64,000 nucleotides of DNA from NCBI GenBank assembly GCA_016785225.1, contig JAFBJZ010000874.1, positions 1,302,001-1,366,000 on the forward strand, in the 5' to 3' direction. This DNA comes from Psettodes erumei. Its lineage: Eukaryota; Chordata; Actinopteri; Pleuronectiformes; Psettodidae. This document shows, piece by piece, positions 37,301 through 48,340 of this stretch (position 1 is its first letter; every line of letters begins with the position of its first letter). The notes under the pieces are model-generated. The model saw only the letters and a list, made by a program, of their open reading frames with translations. It did not search any database and was not told where the DNA came from. The position numbers and the translations under genes were made by a program.

Positions 37301-37881
37301 CCATGGCAGAGAATTTGTTTGGAATTCATGTCTCCGAGGAAAATATGAAACAGGGTGCCTCAAATCATCTGATTTTTGATAGTTTCTTTTACACATAGCA
37401 ATACTCTTCTCTCTGTCTCTTTTAACCCTGTGCCCTGTTGTTTTTATTTCCTCTTTCTGTCTGTTGTTTTTCTTTTCTCTTCTTCCACTTTTCATCAGAT
37501 CATATCTTGCGCCAAGTCACTGACACCTTTGGAACCTTTTTATTTTTTTTACTGGGGAAAAAACAAAACGTTCATAAATGAATATTTGCCTCATGCAGAT
37601 ATCCTGTGCGAAAGGCAGTGTTTCCCCAGTGCATCCGAGGACGTCCGGACGGGCTCCCAGCTTGTTTTGGTACAGCTTGTGTTAATATCACCATATTGTT
37701 CCAATAATGAGTTGTGTGCTGATGTTTTACACACTCAGTTCTAAATAAACTGGGGGATGTTTTGAAGATGACACATCTTGATTTGAGCATGTCGCTCCTC
37801 CTGAAAATCTTTGCTTTTTTTCTGCTGAGCAGCGGGAACAGTAAGGTGTGGTCTGTCTGAGCTGTAACAAGAGCATGCAGG

Positions 37882-37924
<43 letters not shown>

Positions 37925-38194
37925 TGCTTCACAATTCCGCCATGCACAAAGTCACATCTACACTTAAAGCTGATATTGGACAGAGCCAAACAAAAAGCAA
38001 AACCATCAGATGAAGCGATTTGTGAAATGTCATAAATTCTTGACATCTACATGAAATGGTACTTTTGTGCACACACGCGCACAACCGTACACAAGTTCGC
38101 CTGCATTGGAGACATCACTGGGTGTTGGGGTGTACAGCTGGTATTGATATCACGGCGTGCTGGGGTGTGCAGGTTTCGTCGCACGCCATCTCTT

Positions 38195-38238
<44 letters not shown>

Positions 38239-41096
38239 GCGTGCGTGCGTGTTTGCATGTGTGTATTACCCTTCCTAATGAATCCCATTCACTGAATCAT
38301 GCGATATGGAGTTGGCAGTGTTGACGGTGGTGACTGCACACTCGCTGCCTTCCAGCCCTTCGAAATAAAAGTCCTCTGCTTAGTCTCCACACACACACAC
38401 ACACACACACAATGGCTGAACAAGTGGCTGTTCTCTGTCTTCTTGTTCCCTCTGATAGATTTGCTTTATGTCTTTATGTCTTTTTGCTGAAGATATAAGT
38501 CTTTAAACAGGCCGCACACAGTGCCTGTCTCTGTTTCTAAAGAGGCTTTGTAATTTACTAAAACAGCTGGGAACTGCAGTCTTTAGCAAGCATTACTCAA
38601 ACAGGAACAAGTAGTGCATTTGTTAGACACTATTTTCAGCTGCGGATTAATACACATTTCGAGCTTTAGTGAGTATTTTGGTAGCAGGACATTAAGGTTG
38701 ACTCAAAGTAATTGCCCATATTCATTCTTTAGTCAAGGAACATCAACCAATACAACGATATGGTTCATCTGTGTCTTTACTTGTTTTTGGACAAAAATGT
38801 GGATCTGAGGAATGACATATGTTGGACTTTGGATACACAAACACTACAAAGTTCTTCAGTCAAAAAAGGAAACATTTTTTGGAAGCATGTTTTCACAACC
38901 ATTTTTTAAAAATCATTCACAACAGAAAAAAGAGACAAATTTAAATGTCACTGTCAGAAGAGACGGAATGAGATACTTATTTGCTCATTTCAGCACAGTA
39001 AGTCTCCCACATTCTTTCATACTCTCTCTTTTGTTGTCAAGCAAATGACAATAGCTGCAATAACTGAGGATAAAGACACGCTGAGCCCAGGTTGAGAATG
39101 ATGCCGGAGCCACTGGCGAGGACAGACGATCGATTTGCAGTTGTGGTTGGACATGCCTTTAGCCAGGAGTGTTAAGCCCTGAGCCCGAAATAAACCAGCA
39201 GCTGTGGTGTGTGTGTGAGTCTATGATTGCGCGTATGTGTGTGCATGAGAAAGAGAGAGAACTAGCCATACCCTCAGCAGAACAAATGTAGTGACGCTTG
39301 AGATTGTAGTAATGGACCAGGACTGAGACAAAAGTGCTTTTATCCTTTACCACCGAGCTGAGATATTGACTGACTGGGTGGAGGGACAGATGCCTGGGTG
39401 GATGGAAACTAGCTCCTTGCACTTGTGAAGCGTACTCTTTTTCCGAGTTGTTATCCTGCGATTGATTGTGAAAGACATGGGGACGATCAAATACAAAGAC
39501 GTCCATGTGTTGGTGAAAAAAATCAAGAGATGACTGAATGTGTAGATATGTGTCACATCATGATGCACTCTCACTGTGTCATAAGGAAAATGCTGAAGCT
39601 GTTCATGTGAAGTGAAAATGAGCACATTCGCAAAAAACAGGCCCCATAACAAAATCACAAAACATGAACCTTGTAAATTTGCATTATGAATAATTCCTTT
39701 AAATACATTACATTTTTCTGTCATTAGACATCAGTGTCTCACTTAAATAACTGTCCCTCTGCATTATGGTCACTTTGTGTGCAAGCCAGACTGAGTCCCT
39801 CTTGTGCTTGTCTTTCACTACAGATATCCGGGAGACAGCATTTGTTTATGCCATCACGGCTGCGGGCGTGACCCATGCCGTGACCCAGGCCTGCAGTATG
39901 GGAGATCTCCTGCAGTGCGGCTGCGAGGCCACCAGGAACAGAGCACCTCCAAGGCCGCCCTCCTCCTCTTCCTCCTCCTCCTCTGGGGATGGAGTCAAGT
40001 GGGAGTGGGGGGGCTGCGGCGATGATGTGGAGTTCGGCTACGAAAAGTCAAAACAGTTCATGGATGCCAAGAGGAGAAGAGGCAAGAGCGACATCAGGAC
40101 GCTCATTGACCTGCACAACAATGAGGCTGGGCGGCTGGTAAGAAATAGTTTTAGAACGAATGCCAGGCTATGTGTAGTGTTGACATTTGAATGACCATAA
40201 CATAACAGTCGCCCTTCATAATAAAAATAAATGAATAAATATAAACTACTACAATGCCTAGCACGGCTCTGATGTCTCACGCGACTCGAAAATTTTAGCA
40301 GCAGAGGTGTTGCTTGGCCTGTGGAGAATTCGTCATCCCATGAACACTCAAAAGAGAGAGACATCACTCCCAGCCATATTTGTGTAGCGCCGTAAGCTGA
40401 TATCCTGACAAGAATCGGGTTTCTGAAACACAAAAACAAGAACGTGCCACACATTTTGCTTTCAAGCCTCCGAGGCAGGTAGCTTCTAACATTTCCACGG
40501 CCCCCGTACAACTTTAAAGTTGCTCTTTGTTGCTCGTATGAACGTGCAGTGAGTTACGGCCACGAAGAGCCAGCGCTACAGAGAGAACGGGGATAAAGTA
40601 GCAGCTTTTTCAGATTAGTTAATTGCGTTATTTTATAGCGCGGCTCAGGAAATCTCCAGGATCGCATTTACTTTTAGCTGCCAGTGTTTTGTTGCTCTCG
40701 GTTTTTTACGCCCACCTGCAGAAATGTTGACGCATGTACAAGCACAACACGGAGTTTCACTTTAGTTGGGGTCAAAGGCAGGTAGAGAGGAAGAAAGGAG
40801 AGCAGGATTTGGGATATAGTCCATGCATGCATCTGTACTTGTATACACATTTTCCAGTGTGTGTGTGTGTGTGTGTGTGTGTCTGCACGAGCAGGGGTGT
40901 GTGGGTGGGTGTGTGATGGGTTAATTATGTGCAGTATAAGTGAATGATCTGTTGTCAAGGCTTGTTAGATGTAGGAAGGCCAGAGGCAACATGGAGGGGG
41001 TGGGGGGGTTGTGGAGTTAAATTCCTTCTGAATAGCGTCTGCTTTTATCTTACCTATCTATCAGTGTGTGTTTGAGTGCGTGCACCTGTGTGGGTC

Positions 41097-41130
<34 letters not shown>

Positions 41131-41856
41131 TGCATGATCCGGTGGCTTTGTCTGTGATATATCATGAAAACACAATAATAAATTACTTCTCTAGAGAACT
41201 TGTCATTTGTCAAAAGTAGTTCTGCTTCACTTCAGGGTACAAGGATAAAAGTGTCTTTGCCCCTTTTTTTCTGTTTGATCAACCCTCTGTTTCTCCATTT
41301 TTTTTTCACCTGTTTGCCCTGCTTCACCTCTCTCCTCTCCCCACCACCGCCAAACCCTAAACCCACGCTCCCCTCCATGCTCTCCCCCTCTCAGGCAGTG
41401 AAGCTCTACATGCGGACAGAGTGCAAATGCCACGGACTGTCGGGCTCGTGCACGTTGCGCACGTGCTGGAAAAAGATGCCTCACTTCCGCGAGGTAGGCG
41501 ACCGCCTGCTGGAGCGCTTCAACGGCGCCTCCAAGGTGATGGGCGGCAACGACGGCAAGACCCTGATCCCCGTCGGCCAGAACATAAAGCCACCGGATAA
41601 ACAGGATCTGATCTACTCAGACGAGTCGCCCGATTTCTGCCTCGCAAATCGGAAGACAGGCTCGCTGGGGACGCGGGGACGCATGTGCAACAGCACAGCC
41701 ATGGACATCAGCGGCTGCGATCTGCTGTGCTGCGAGCGCGGCTACCGGGAGGAAACGGTGGTGTTTGAGGAGAACTGTCTGTGTCGTTTCCACTGGTGTT
41801 GTGTGGTCCAGTGCAAGAAGTGCTTGGTCCAAAAGGAGCTTAGTCTCTGCCACTGA
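24416..41856 (+). CDS. wnt6: wnt6: secreted Wnt ligand, complete, four coding exons
   Basis: Exons 24416-24495, 32630-32850, 39824-40137 and 41395-41856 join in frame through GT-AG introns into 358 aa (mammalian WNT6 is about 365). Residues 1-27 form a signal peptide (QLALFFILLCPVNIIGLWW). Wnt hallmarks include RECQYQFRYRRWNC (exon 2), ETAFVYAITAAGVTHAVTQA and WEWGGCGDDVEFG (exon 3), and CKCHGLSGSCTLRTCW (exon 4), which contains the serine (about S221) that Porcupine acylates in this family. The C-terminus is cysteine-rich (NCLCRFHWCCVVQCKKC). GCDLLCCERGYREE and the KELSLCH end are WNT6-type rather than WNT1/3/10. A run of eight Ser occupies residues 147-154. It is followed in the same orientation by wnt10a, the ancestral pair. 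The paralogue suffix (a or b) cannot be assigned. Confidence 0.95.
24496..32629 (+). other. wnt6: wnt6 intron 1 (8.1 kb)
   Basis: Bounded by a consensus donor and acceptor. It contains a G-quadruplex tract (25245-25279), (CAGA)n at 25375-25393, CT-rich and AC repeats at 25505-25590, (AC)n at 26818-26840, (CA)15 at about 27520-27549, (AC)n at 30780-30802 and (GT)12 at 31321-31344. Complex, non-repetitive stretches at about 26160-26340, 27110-27200 and 28950-29160 are candidate regulatory DNA. No nested gene is seen. Confidence 0.7.
25245..25279 (+). repeat. G-quadruplex-forming GGGT tract
   Basis: Seven runs of three to seven G separated by single T bases. This matches the canonical quadruplex pattern with one-base loops, the most stable class. 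Confidence 0.85.
32630..32850 (+). CDS. wnt6: wnt6 coding exon 2
   Basis: Acceptor CTCTTGTAG, donor CAAG|GTGAGT. Encodes KRLAGKQAELCQTQPEIV and the conserved GVRECQYQFRYRRWNC segment with a predicted N-glycosylation site (NCTS). Confidence 0.95.
33640..33730 (-). repeat. tRNA-like/SINE-type fragment (degenerate)
   Basis: On the minus strand GGTTCAGATCC (33656-33646) matches 10 of 11 positions of a pol III B box. The upstream GGCCGCCGGCTGCGGTCGTG resembles a tRNA anticodon/variable region. No cloverleaf closes, so it is a tRNA-derived repeat at best. Confidence 0.3.
36760..36945 (+). repeat. Degenerate dispersed fish repeat
   Basis: The order TTTCCTCCCACAATCCAGAC, 'ACATGCGCAGG', 'ATTGGTGACT', 'CACCCCACCTCTCGCC', 'CGACTAGGTCCCC' and 'ACTTAACCGCTTAA' follows a very common fish repeat whose copies carry TTTCCTCCCACAGTCCAAA, CCCGCCTCTCGCC and TAAGCGG blocks. 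This identification is from memory of fish genomes. Confidence 0.55.
37885..37922. repeat. (CA)19 microsatellite
   Basis: Uninterrupted CA dinucleotides in wnt6 intron 2. Confidence 0.95.
38198..38233. repeat. (TG)18 microsatellite
   Basis: Uninterrupted TG run, followed by imperfect GTGC units to about 38262. Confidence 0.95.
39824..40137 (+). CDS. wnt6: wnt6 coding exon 3
   Basis: Acceptor TTTCACTACAG, donor GGCTG|GTAAGA. Encodes DIRETAFVYAITAAGVTHAV through HNNEAGRL, including an Arg/Pro-rich then octa-Ser linker and WEWGGCGDDVEFG. Confidence 0.95.
40138..41394 (+). other. wnt6: wnt6 intron 3 (1.26 kb)
   Basis: Donor GTAAGA, acceptor after a long pyrimidine tract. Contains GT microsatellites at 40857-40882 and about 41097-41122 and nothing else recognisable. 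Confidence 0.8.
41395..41856 (+). CDS. wnt6: wnt6 coding exon 4 (terminal)
   Basis: Acceptor CCCCTCTCAG. Encodes the acylation loop and the whole C-terminal cysteine-rich domain, ending ELSLCH with TGA. GC content is clearly higher than in flanking DNA. Confidence 0.95.
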   Translation, partial: AVKLYMRTECKCHGLSGSCTLRTCWKKMPHFREVGDRLLERFNGASKVMGGNDGKTLIPVGQNIKPPDKQDLIYSDESPDFCLANRKTGSLGTRGRMCNSTAMDISGCDLLCCERGYREETVVFEENCLCRFHWCCVVQCKKCLVQKELSLCH

Positions 41857-44420
41857 TGAACTGAGGTTGAGAGTAGTCGACATGATGTGGTTAATGATGA
41901 TTACTTCTGTTACTTTTTGAGGTATTTGCTTTAGTCTGGCCAGTGTGAAAGAAGGAAAGGGTTTGGGCTTTCTTGGTGATCCTTTTGTTCAAGTTTTTGC
42001 ACCAGCAGCAATCAGACAGTGCCCCCAGAATTTCATTCCAAATAGTGTTCGACTTCCAGAAAGACACGAGGTGCTGGCCAAAGCGTGAAAAGTAAATCCA
42101 ACCACATGGAGCAAATGGACTAAAAGAAGTAAATTAAAAAATATTCCTTTCTAACTACCTACTTTTCCTTTGTTGTTGATAAAAAAGGACCAAAGAATGT
42201 GAAAAAATGAGTTTTCCATCTAACTGAATAAGGAGGACGTGACTAGCTAACAGTCTGTTAGTGTCTCCTTTTTCTGTGACCAGGTCAACAACAGTGCTCG
42301 GTGTGGATCTCAAACCAAAGAGTTTTAGGCAGCAACAAAGTGATCCACCGGATTTAATAATGCATTTTCCTAGACTGTTCTTAGTGAAGATTAAAAGACA
42401 TTGAAGTCTGATGATTTTTCTTGTATTATCTGGTAGTTAATTCCTTCAGAGACTGCTCTCTCTCTCTGTGGCATGCTGCAGCATCGCAGAAGAAAGATGG
42501 AACAGAGAATTTGGGTTCCCAACAGTGTTGAGGATGCTGATCTTTAATTCTCGATCACCAAGAATCTGAGCATCTTTACATTATACCATCCTAAAAATTT
42601 TGCAGAATGTTGATATCATATGAACAGTCTCTCAGTGACGGTAACTGTAAACTAATGGAACATGCATACCAAAAACAAAAAGCTGCTGGTCTTGACTTTC
42701 TTTCAGCTACTGTGTCAAAATTTTACAAAAGAAAAAGGGAAATGGTACCACATTATCACATCTGAAGAATGCTGTCGACGTGGTTTGCAGGTGTGGACTT
42801 GGCATGCCAGCAAAGACTGTTATTTATATAAAGATATGATGACAAGACTACTCACTTCCGTCTCTCTCAGAGCACTTTGGATGCGACGGCTGCCGTGGAC
42901 TTCCTCACGAGTTTGGCAATACAACCGTTTTGAGGTTGGCTGTTTCTTGTTAACCAAAAGGAGAAAACTTTTATTTACATGTCATTGTTTGGTATCGAGA
43001 AAATGTATATGATGTATTTTTGTTTATCTGTTATGATATACAGGGCTAATGTAATAATGCACTTTGGATGCCAGCTTTCGTTTGATGCTGTATGTGCATA
43101 TGTGTGTGCATCTACGCGTGAGAGAGACAGTGTGTGTGATGATGTGTTTCTGCAGGTTGGCCAGTTATCCCCGTATCCCTCAGCGGACAGTACTTTTTAT
43201 ATATCGTTAGGTTGCTGTCTGATGTTAGACTGCATTGCGTTGGTTTTTGAAAGCACACAGCTCTTTGACTTGCTGCCTCTGTGTGGGGCAGACAGGATCG
43301 TTTGCTTTTCCTTTTCAGGGGAAGTGCGTTTCCCCATAAAGCTATCATGTCATCTCATTTACACTGAAGTTTTATTACCAGACGATGTACAGCGCCTATA
43401 CTATACTATAATGCTATATTGCTTCAACTTGCTGTTTCTGTTTGAGTGAGTGTTCAGGTATCATCTTGTTTTGTAATCTTACAGTTGGTTAGTGTATCGT
43501 GACTTAGATCAGCCGGATCTTCCCACAGCTGGGCCAAAATGAAATGACCACCTTTATGACTGACCATTTATTATTCTGTTATGACACTCCATTTTGTTAT
43601 CAATTTTTTTTCAATGTTAGCAGTCACTTTATCATTTTAATAGTTACTGTACATTTATTATTTCACTTGACATATTGATACACAGTAATGTAAGTTAAGT
43701 CTTCACCCTTATTTCAGGACACATCCATTTGTATGAAATGCGCTCGTCTCATATTTTGCAGTTGAACAGGGCAGCAGTGAGATCAAATGTAGCAGTGACA
43801 CACACCGATGAAAAAGCTACATTGTATCACTAGTGGTGTAGCTTTCATCATGATGACACGAGGCCCGGGGTGACGTTACAGTTCACAATCCGAAACAGTT
43901 GCGTTGCTCTAACCTCTGCACCTCTCCTTGAATGAAAATAGAATAGTCACTCAAGCCAACGTCAAATTAACAATGCCAAGCAGGTTTGTGTTTGTCTTCC
44001 TTTCTGATCTGTCAAGAAACGTGAACCTGAAACCATTTCAATAGCTGCGTGTGTTGAATTGAGCACATTCCAAGTATACCTCCAAGTTTGGAACATTATT
44101 TGAGCTGGGTTTGGTTGAAGAAACTTCATGTGGCAAATGGAAGAAGGTTATAAAGGCATGGTTAAAGCTGTAGAAATATGGCAGCAGTGAAAGTTCAAAC
44201 AAAAATAAATATCTAACATAATTCACCACATTTTGTAAAACAGTCTCAAGAGAAATTCTCCATCATATCTCGTTTTCAATTTCATTCTGCTCTCCATTGT
44301 GATAGTCTATAGAAATCACTTCATATCTGGATGTTACACTGCAAGTTCATTTAATATAAATGTTTGAAAGTGACAGCTGTTTGTGACTCACATTCAGAAC
44401 ACTATCCAAAGCAAAATAAA
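41857..44420 (+). other. wnt6: Probable wnt6 3' UTR
   Basis: AT-rich DNA after the wnt6 stop. Plus-strand poly(A) signal candidates are ATTAAA at 42390-42395, AATAAA at 44204-44209 and AATAAA at 44415-44420. Which is used cannot be decided from sequence. The open frames here are short and look random. Confidence 0.4.
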
Positions 44421-45130
44421 ATATTTTTATTTAATCTTATGTTTGGTGTTACAGCACGTGTGAGTGTCAGTTTGGACTTTTCACATCAAACCTCTCATTC
44501 TGTACTTAAGCCTTTTCCACCTGTCCAAATGTATACTTTACAGACTAATTTAATAATATCTTTTTATAACTTTTTTTCCTTTTGGAGTCCTGAACGTTTT
44601 TGTGTGTATTACATTGTTTGTAAGAGTGGAGTTATGGTTTGTCTTCAGGGGTGATTTTCACCAAATGAGATCCTTTCTGTACCTCTGCCTTCATTATATT
44701 CTTTTTGCCGTTCAACAAAAAGAGGTGTTGTTTTGAGGTATTTACGCTGTAGAAATGAAAAGACGAGGGGCAAAAAAAAAGAAAAGCTGGCCTGTATTAG
44801 TTTGAGCTGTACAAGTTGACACAAGTTCTTATTTTCCAGGAATTTGTTGCACAGTGGTGTGTAGTAGTCGGGCCAGCAAGTTGTGTGTAAGAGACACTGC
44901 AATGTGCCATGGGGCACTCGTCTCCTCCTATCTCCCCTATCTCCTTTGTCCTTTCCTCTCCTCTCCTCTCCTCTCCTCCTGTCTTGAAGCTGTGCAGGCA
45001 TTCACTGCTGCATGGGCAAAGCCAGAGAAAATAGACAAGTGAGCAGATAGATTTATTGTAGCATTGGTATAAATAGAGCTGCCTGTCGACATCTGTGTGC
45101 ATGTGGCTGCATGTGTCTGTCTTTGTCAGT

Positions 45131-45132
<2 letters not shown>

Positions 45133-45176
<44 letters not shown>
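45133..45176. repeat. (GT)22 microsatellite
   Basis: Longest uninterrupted GT run in the window. Confidence 0.95.
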
Positions 45177-45178
<2 letters not shown>

Positions 45179-47527
45179 ATGGGAGTGCATGGCCAGGTTA
45201 GAATGGGTGTATTTTTCCATGTGTCCCTCTGAGAAAGAAATAGTGCCTGAGGAATGCAACATCGTCCCAGCTAGAGATGAGTTTTGTCTCCACCTACGTT
45301 GACTGCTACATGCTTACACACAACAATCACAGCCTCACACAAAGCATTAATGAAGGGTTGCCACTGTAAATGGCTGTATAGTGATACGCTGCAGACAGTC
45401 ATTTCCGTACATCAATCACATAAATAGACCCCTGCCGCTCGTTATCTCCTACAGTGGAGTCTTGGTGGTCCTTTGCCTTTATTTACCATGCATTTACAGC
45501 ATGTGTGTGTTCACTGGAAAAAGAGCAACAGGAGGAGCAGAACATGGGATTACATAAAAATGAGAAACGAGTGGGCCAGTGTAGGGAAATGAGCAACAAG
45601 GGAGGGAAAATTAACAAATAGGGGGAAAAGGGAAGAAGGGAGAGGCTGAGAGGAAGATAACGAGAGAAAGAAAGAGACACAGAAAGAGAACTGAGAGGTA
45701 ACCCGACACTATAATGCTCTTCCATTTGTGGGAACTCTCCTCCAATCCTCTATCAATCTAGCAGTGAGATGTTGCTTACACAAAGGGCACATCTAAAGAT
45801 CAGCTCTGTGTGGGGTTTCATCTGATACCAATGACATGTAATTACGGGAGTGGGGGAAACGTGTTTCATAGAAGCCGTGAAATGAAGCAATCTTACTTCT
45901 TTTGCCAATGAAATATGCGCTAAAAGTCTAATTTATCATGCTTTTGAGATAGAGATGTGCACATTCTTACATTTGCGCCCATCCACATGAACACAAACAC
46001 ACACGGTGTGTAACCTCGACTTTGGCTCAGGGTGTTTGGAGGAGACGGGGATCTTTATGAGTTAATGCAGGCCCTGGAGGTGATGGCTCAGCTGCCGCAC
46101 TACGTTCCACAGCCCACCCAACTAGGCTGCTAGTGCTAGGGGATTTAATAGTCCATTTTGTGCACATCACTGCATCCCTGCTCTTTTGGGTATAGTTTGC
46201 CTCAGGACACTTGAGTGAAAAAAAAAAGGTTTTGACTTGACTTATCTTGCACAAGGTGGTTCCTGAACATGAGGCGAGTCGAGCGCTAAAGCCAGATAAA
46301 TTGCAGTGCAGATAAAGCCCCAGCTAGAGTAGATTCATTATTTAATGTATTTTGGCAAAATAACCTTCCTCCTTGAGAAATGTACTGTCTGAGAAAATAT
46401 GAGTGCTTTTCTCGAGGAACCTGTCATCATCACAACGTTCTGCAACAACACTTCCAGCCTTGAGAAACACGCATTGACCCACATTATCGTTGTGGGCGGA
46501 TAAACAATGGGATGTCTCTTTTACGACCCCCCATCTCCCTGTGTCTTTCCCACAGCCCCCCACCCTCTGTCTTCGTCACCTTACTTGCGATATAGTCATT
46601 TATCAAACTCCGGACTGTAACTCCCCCCCCTCCTTTGCTTCTACTGTGTTATCTTGGGTTGTGAAAACATGGCTGCCAGAGGTTGGTGGGAGACAGAAGG
46701 GGCCTGCTGTCTATTGTGGCTGCTTTGGCTCGCTGTCTGTTCCTGTGTTGAAGACAGGGCAGGTCTCTTTCTCTTCAGGACAGAGACAATAAACAAGGTT
46801 GCTTGCACAACAAGAGTCATGGAATGCCTTGATGGGAAGCAGACGACCATCTCACTAAAATGCTTGTGCACATGTGCGCTGGCAACTTTTGATCAGTTTA
46901 TAAAGTGTCCCTTCCACTTACATGGTTCTCTATGAGGAGGATGAGTGAGCAATGACGACCTCACACTCAACACAACCCTCCACCTCAGCTATAAGTTGCT
47001 GCTCCAGTGTTTCAGTAAAGACCCCAATCATTGTAGCATATGTGTAGTTCTGTTTGGGTACTGCACTAATAGAGTTTAACAGATTTATGTACTAACCCTA
47101 ACCCTATAAAACTACATCTGTTATGTCTGTTTTGACATTTAGACATATATTTTAGTTCCACCCATTCATTCATTTCAGTGTTTGAACACAAGATGGCATC
47201 CTTGCAGCAGAAAGTCACTGTAATGCTGCACATTCATCCCACCAGGCATGGCAGGCTAAGCTGAGAGGACCGAGGTAATGACAGCAGTGACCAAAAAAGA
47301 ATATTTAATATTGTGTAATAAACTCAGATAAAGTAAAATGTGGCATTAATGAATGCTATGTTTGAATATTTAATATAATGGATTAAGAGGAAATATGGCA
47401 GAACACATGACTTACCCTTAAAGGCATTTTAAGTAAAGCTGTCCTTCATTTGGCTTGGATTCAATCACTTAAAATTTCCATTCACTGCAACCATATGTTC
47501 AATATTTAGACTATGTTTGCTGAGTGT

Positions 47528-47530
<3 letters not shown>

Positions 47531-47563
<33 letters not shown>
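47531..47563. repeat. (TG)n microsatellite
   Basis: About 16 uninterrupted TG units. Confidence 0.95.
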
Positions 47564-47565
<2 letters not shown>

Positions 47566-48159
47566 TGCACATGAGCTTTGCACACATATGAGCAGACAGA
47601 GGAAGAAAGATATTTATTGACATTTTTATTTAAGTAACCCATATAATTGTCTGTCTACAGTAATTTTGCTCTGAAGCTACGATAAGACTTTTGTAAACAC
47701 ATTCTTGGATCCGATGAGCTTGCTACCTTGCATACTTCCCGCATCGAATTACGCAAAGGCGCACACAACAACATGTATCCCAGAAGCATGCACTCGCACT
47801 CACGCAGGCAGACACTTACACAAACGTTCTGAGACGACAAAAGCATGCAAACATGTTGTAATCATCCCTAATGAGAGATGCCCAGGGGTAAGTGAGGCGG
47901 TGAGGACAACAAGCACTTTCCATTGCTCTAGACAAAAAGACTGGGTGAATAAGTGTGTGTGTGTGTGTCTGTGTGCGTGAGTCCATATGTGTATCTATAT
48001 GTTTTTAGAATAACGTGATTTGCCTCTTTTATCCGTGCTTCTGCTTTGCAAAGACTCTTACAGAGAAGCCCTCTTTTCATGTCAAAAAGAAAACATATTC
48101 CTTACATGGGTCGAAGATTTTGATTTAATGTGCTGGTCTGGTGCTCACTGAGGTGCAGC

Positions 48160-48340
48160 AGGTAGCACGATGAGTATTTTTCTCAGCTCAAGAGACAGTG
48201 GTTGGTTTAAACCCTGTGAAAATGTCTTTTTGGCTGTTATTGGGCTGTGCATAAAGAAAAAGAAAGTGTAGGGGGGATGAGGTTCTGTAAAGGTCATGGA
48301 CTGGGCTCAAATCCAGGACATCATAGTCGCATGTTATGCA
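48160..48340 (+). repeat. Possible tRNA-derived SINE fragments
   Basis: GGTAGCACGATGAGTA at about 48170 resembles a pol III A box. Further B-box-like strings follow (GGTTGGTTTAAACCC at about 48201 and GGGCTCAAATCCAGG at about 48303). Spacing is irregular and no target duplication was found, so this is weak. Confidence 0.25.

Larger units (their letters stand above)
32851..39823 (+). other. wnt6: wnt6 intron 2 (7.0 kb)
   Basis: Flanked by GTGAGT and CTACAG. It holds a tRNA-like fragment (about 33640-33730), a degenerate fish repeat (about 36760-36945), (CA)19 at 37885-37922, (TG)18 at 38198-38233 and (CA)n at about 38388-38411. Stretches near 33885-34075 and 34870-35050 are complex and non-repetitive, and are candidate enhancers. 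Confidence 0.7.

Noticed and set aside
41227..41883. Minus-strand open frames across the last wnt6 exon
   Set aside because: Antisense to GC-rich Wnt coding sequence; no recognisable protein.
42662..43449. Possible extra gene after wnt6 (frames of 116 and 156 codons)
   Set aside because: Low-complexity AT-rich frames without domain similarity or splice context; they fall in the probable wnt6 3' UTR.
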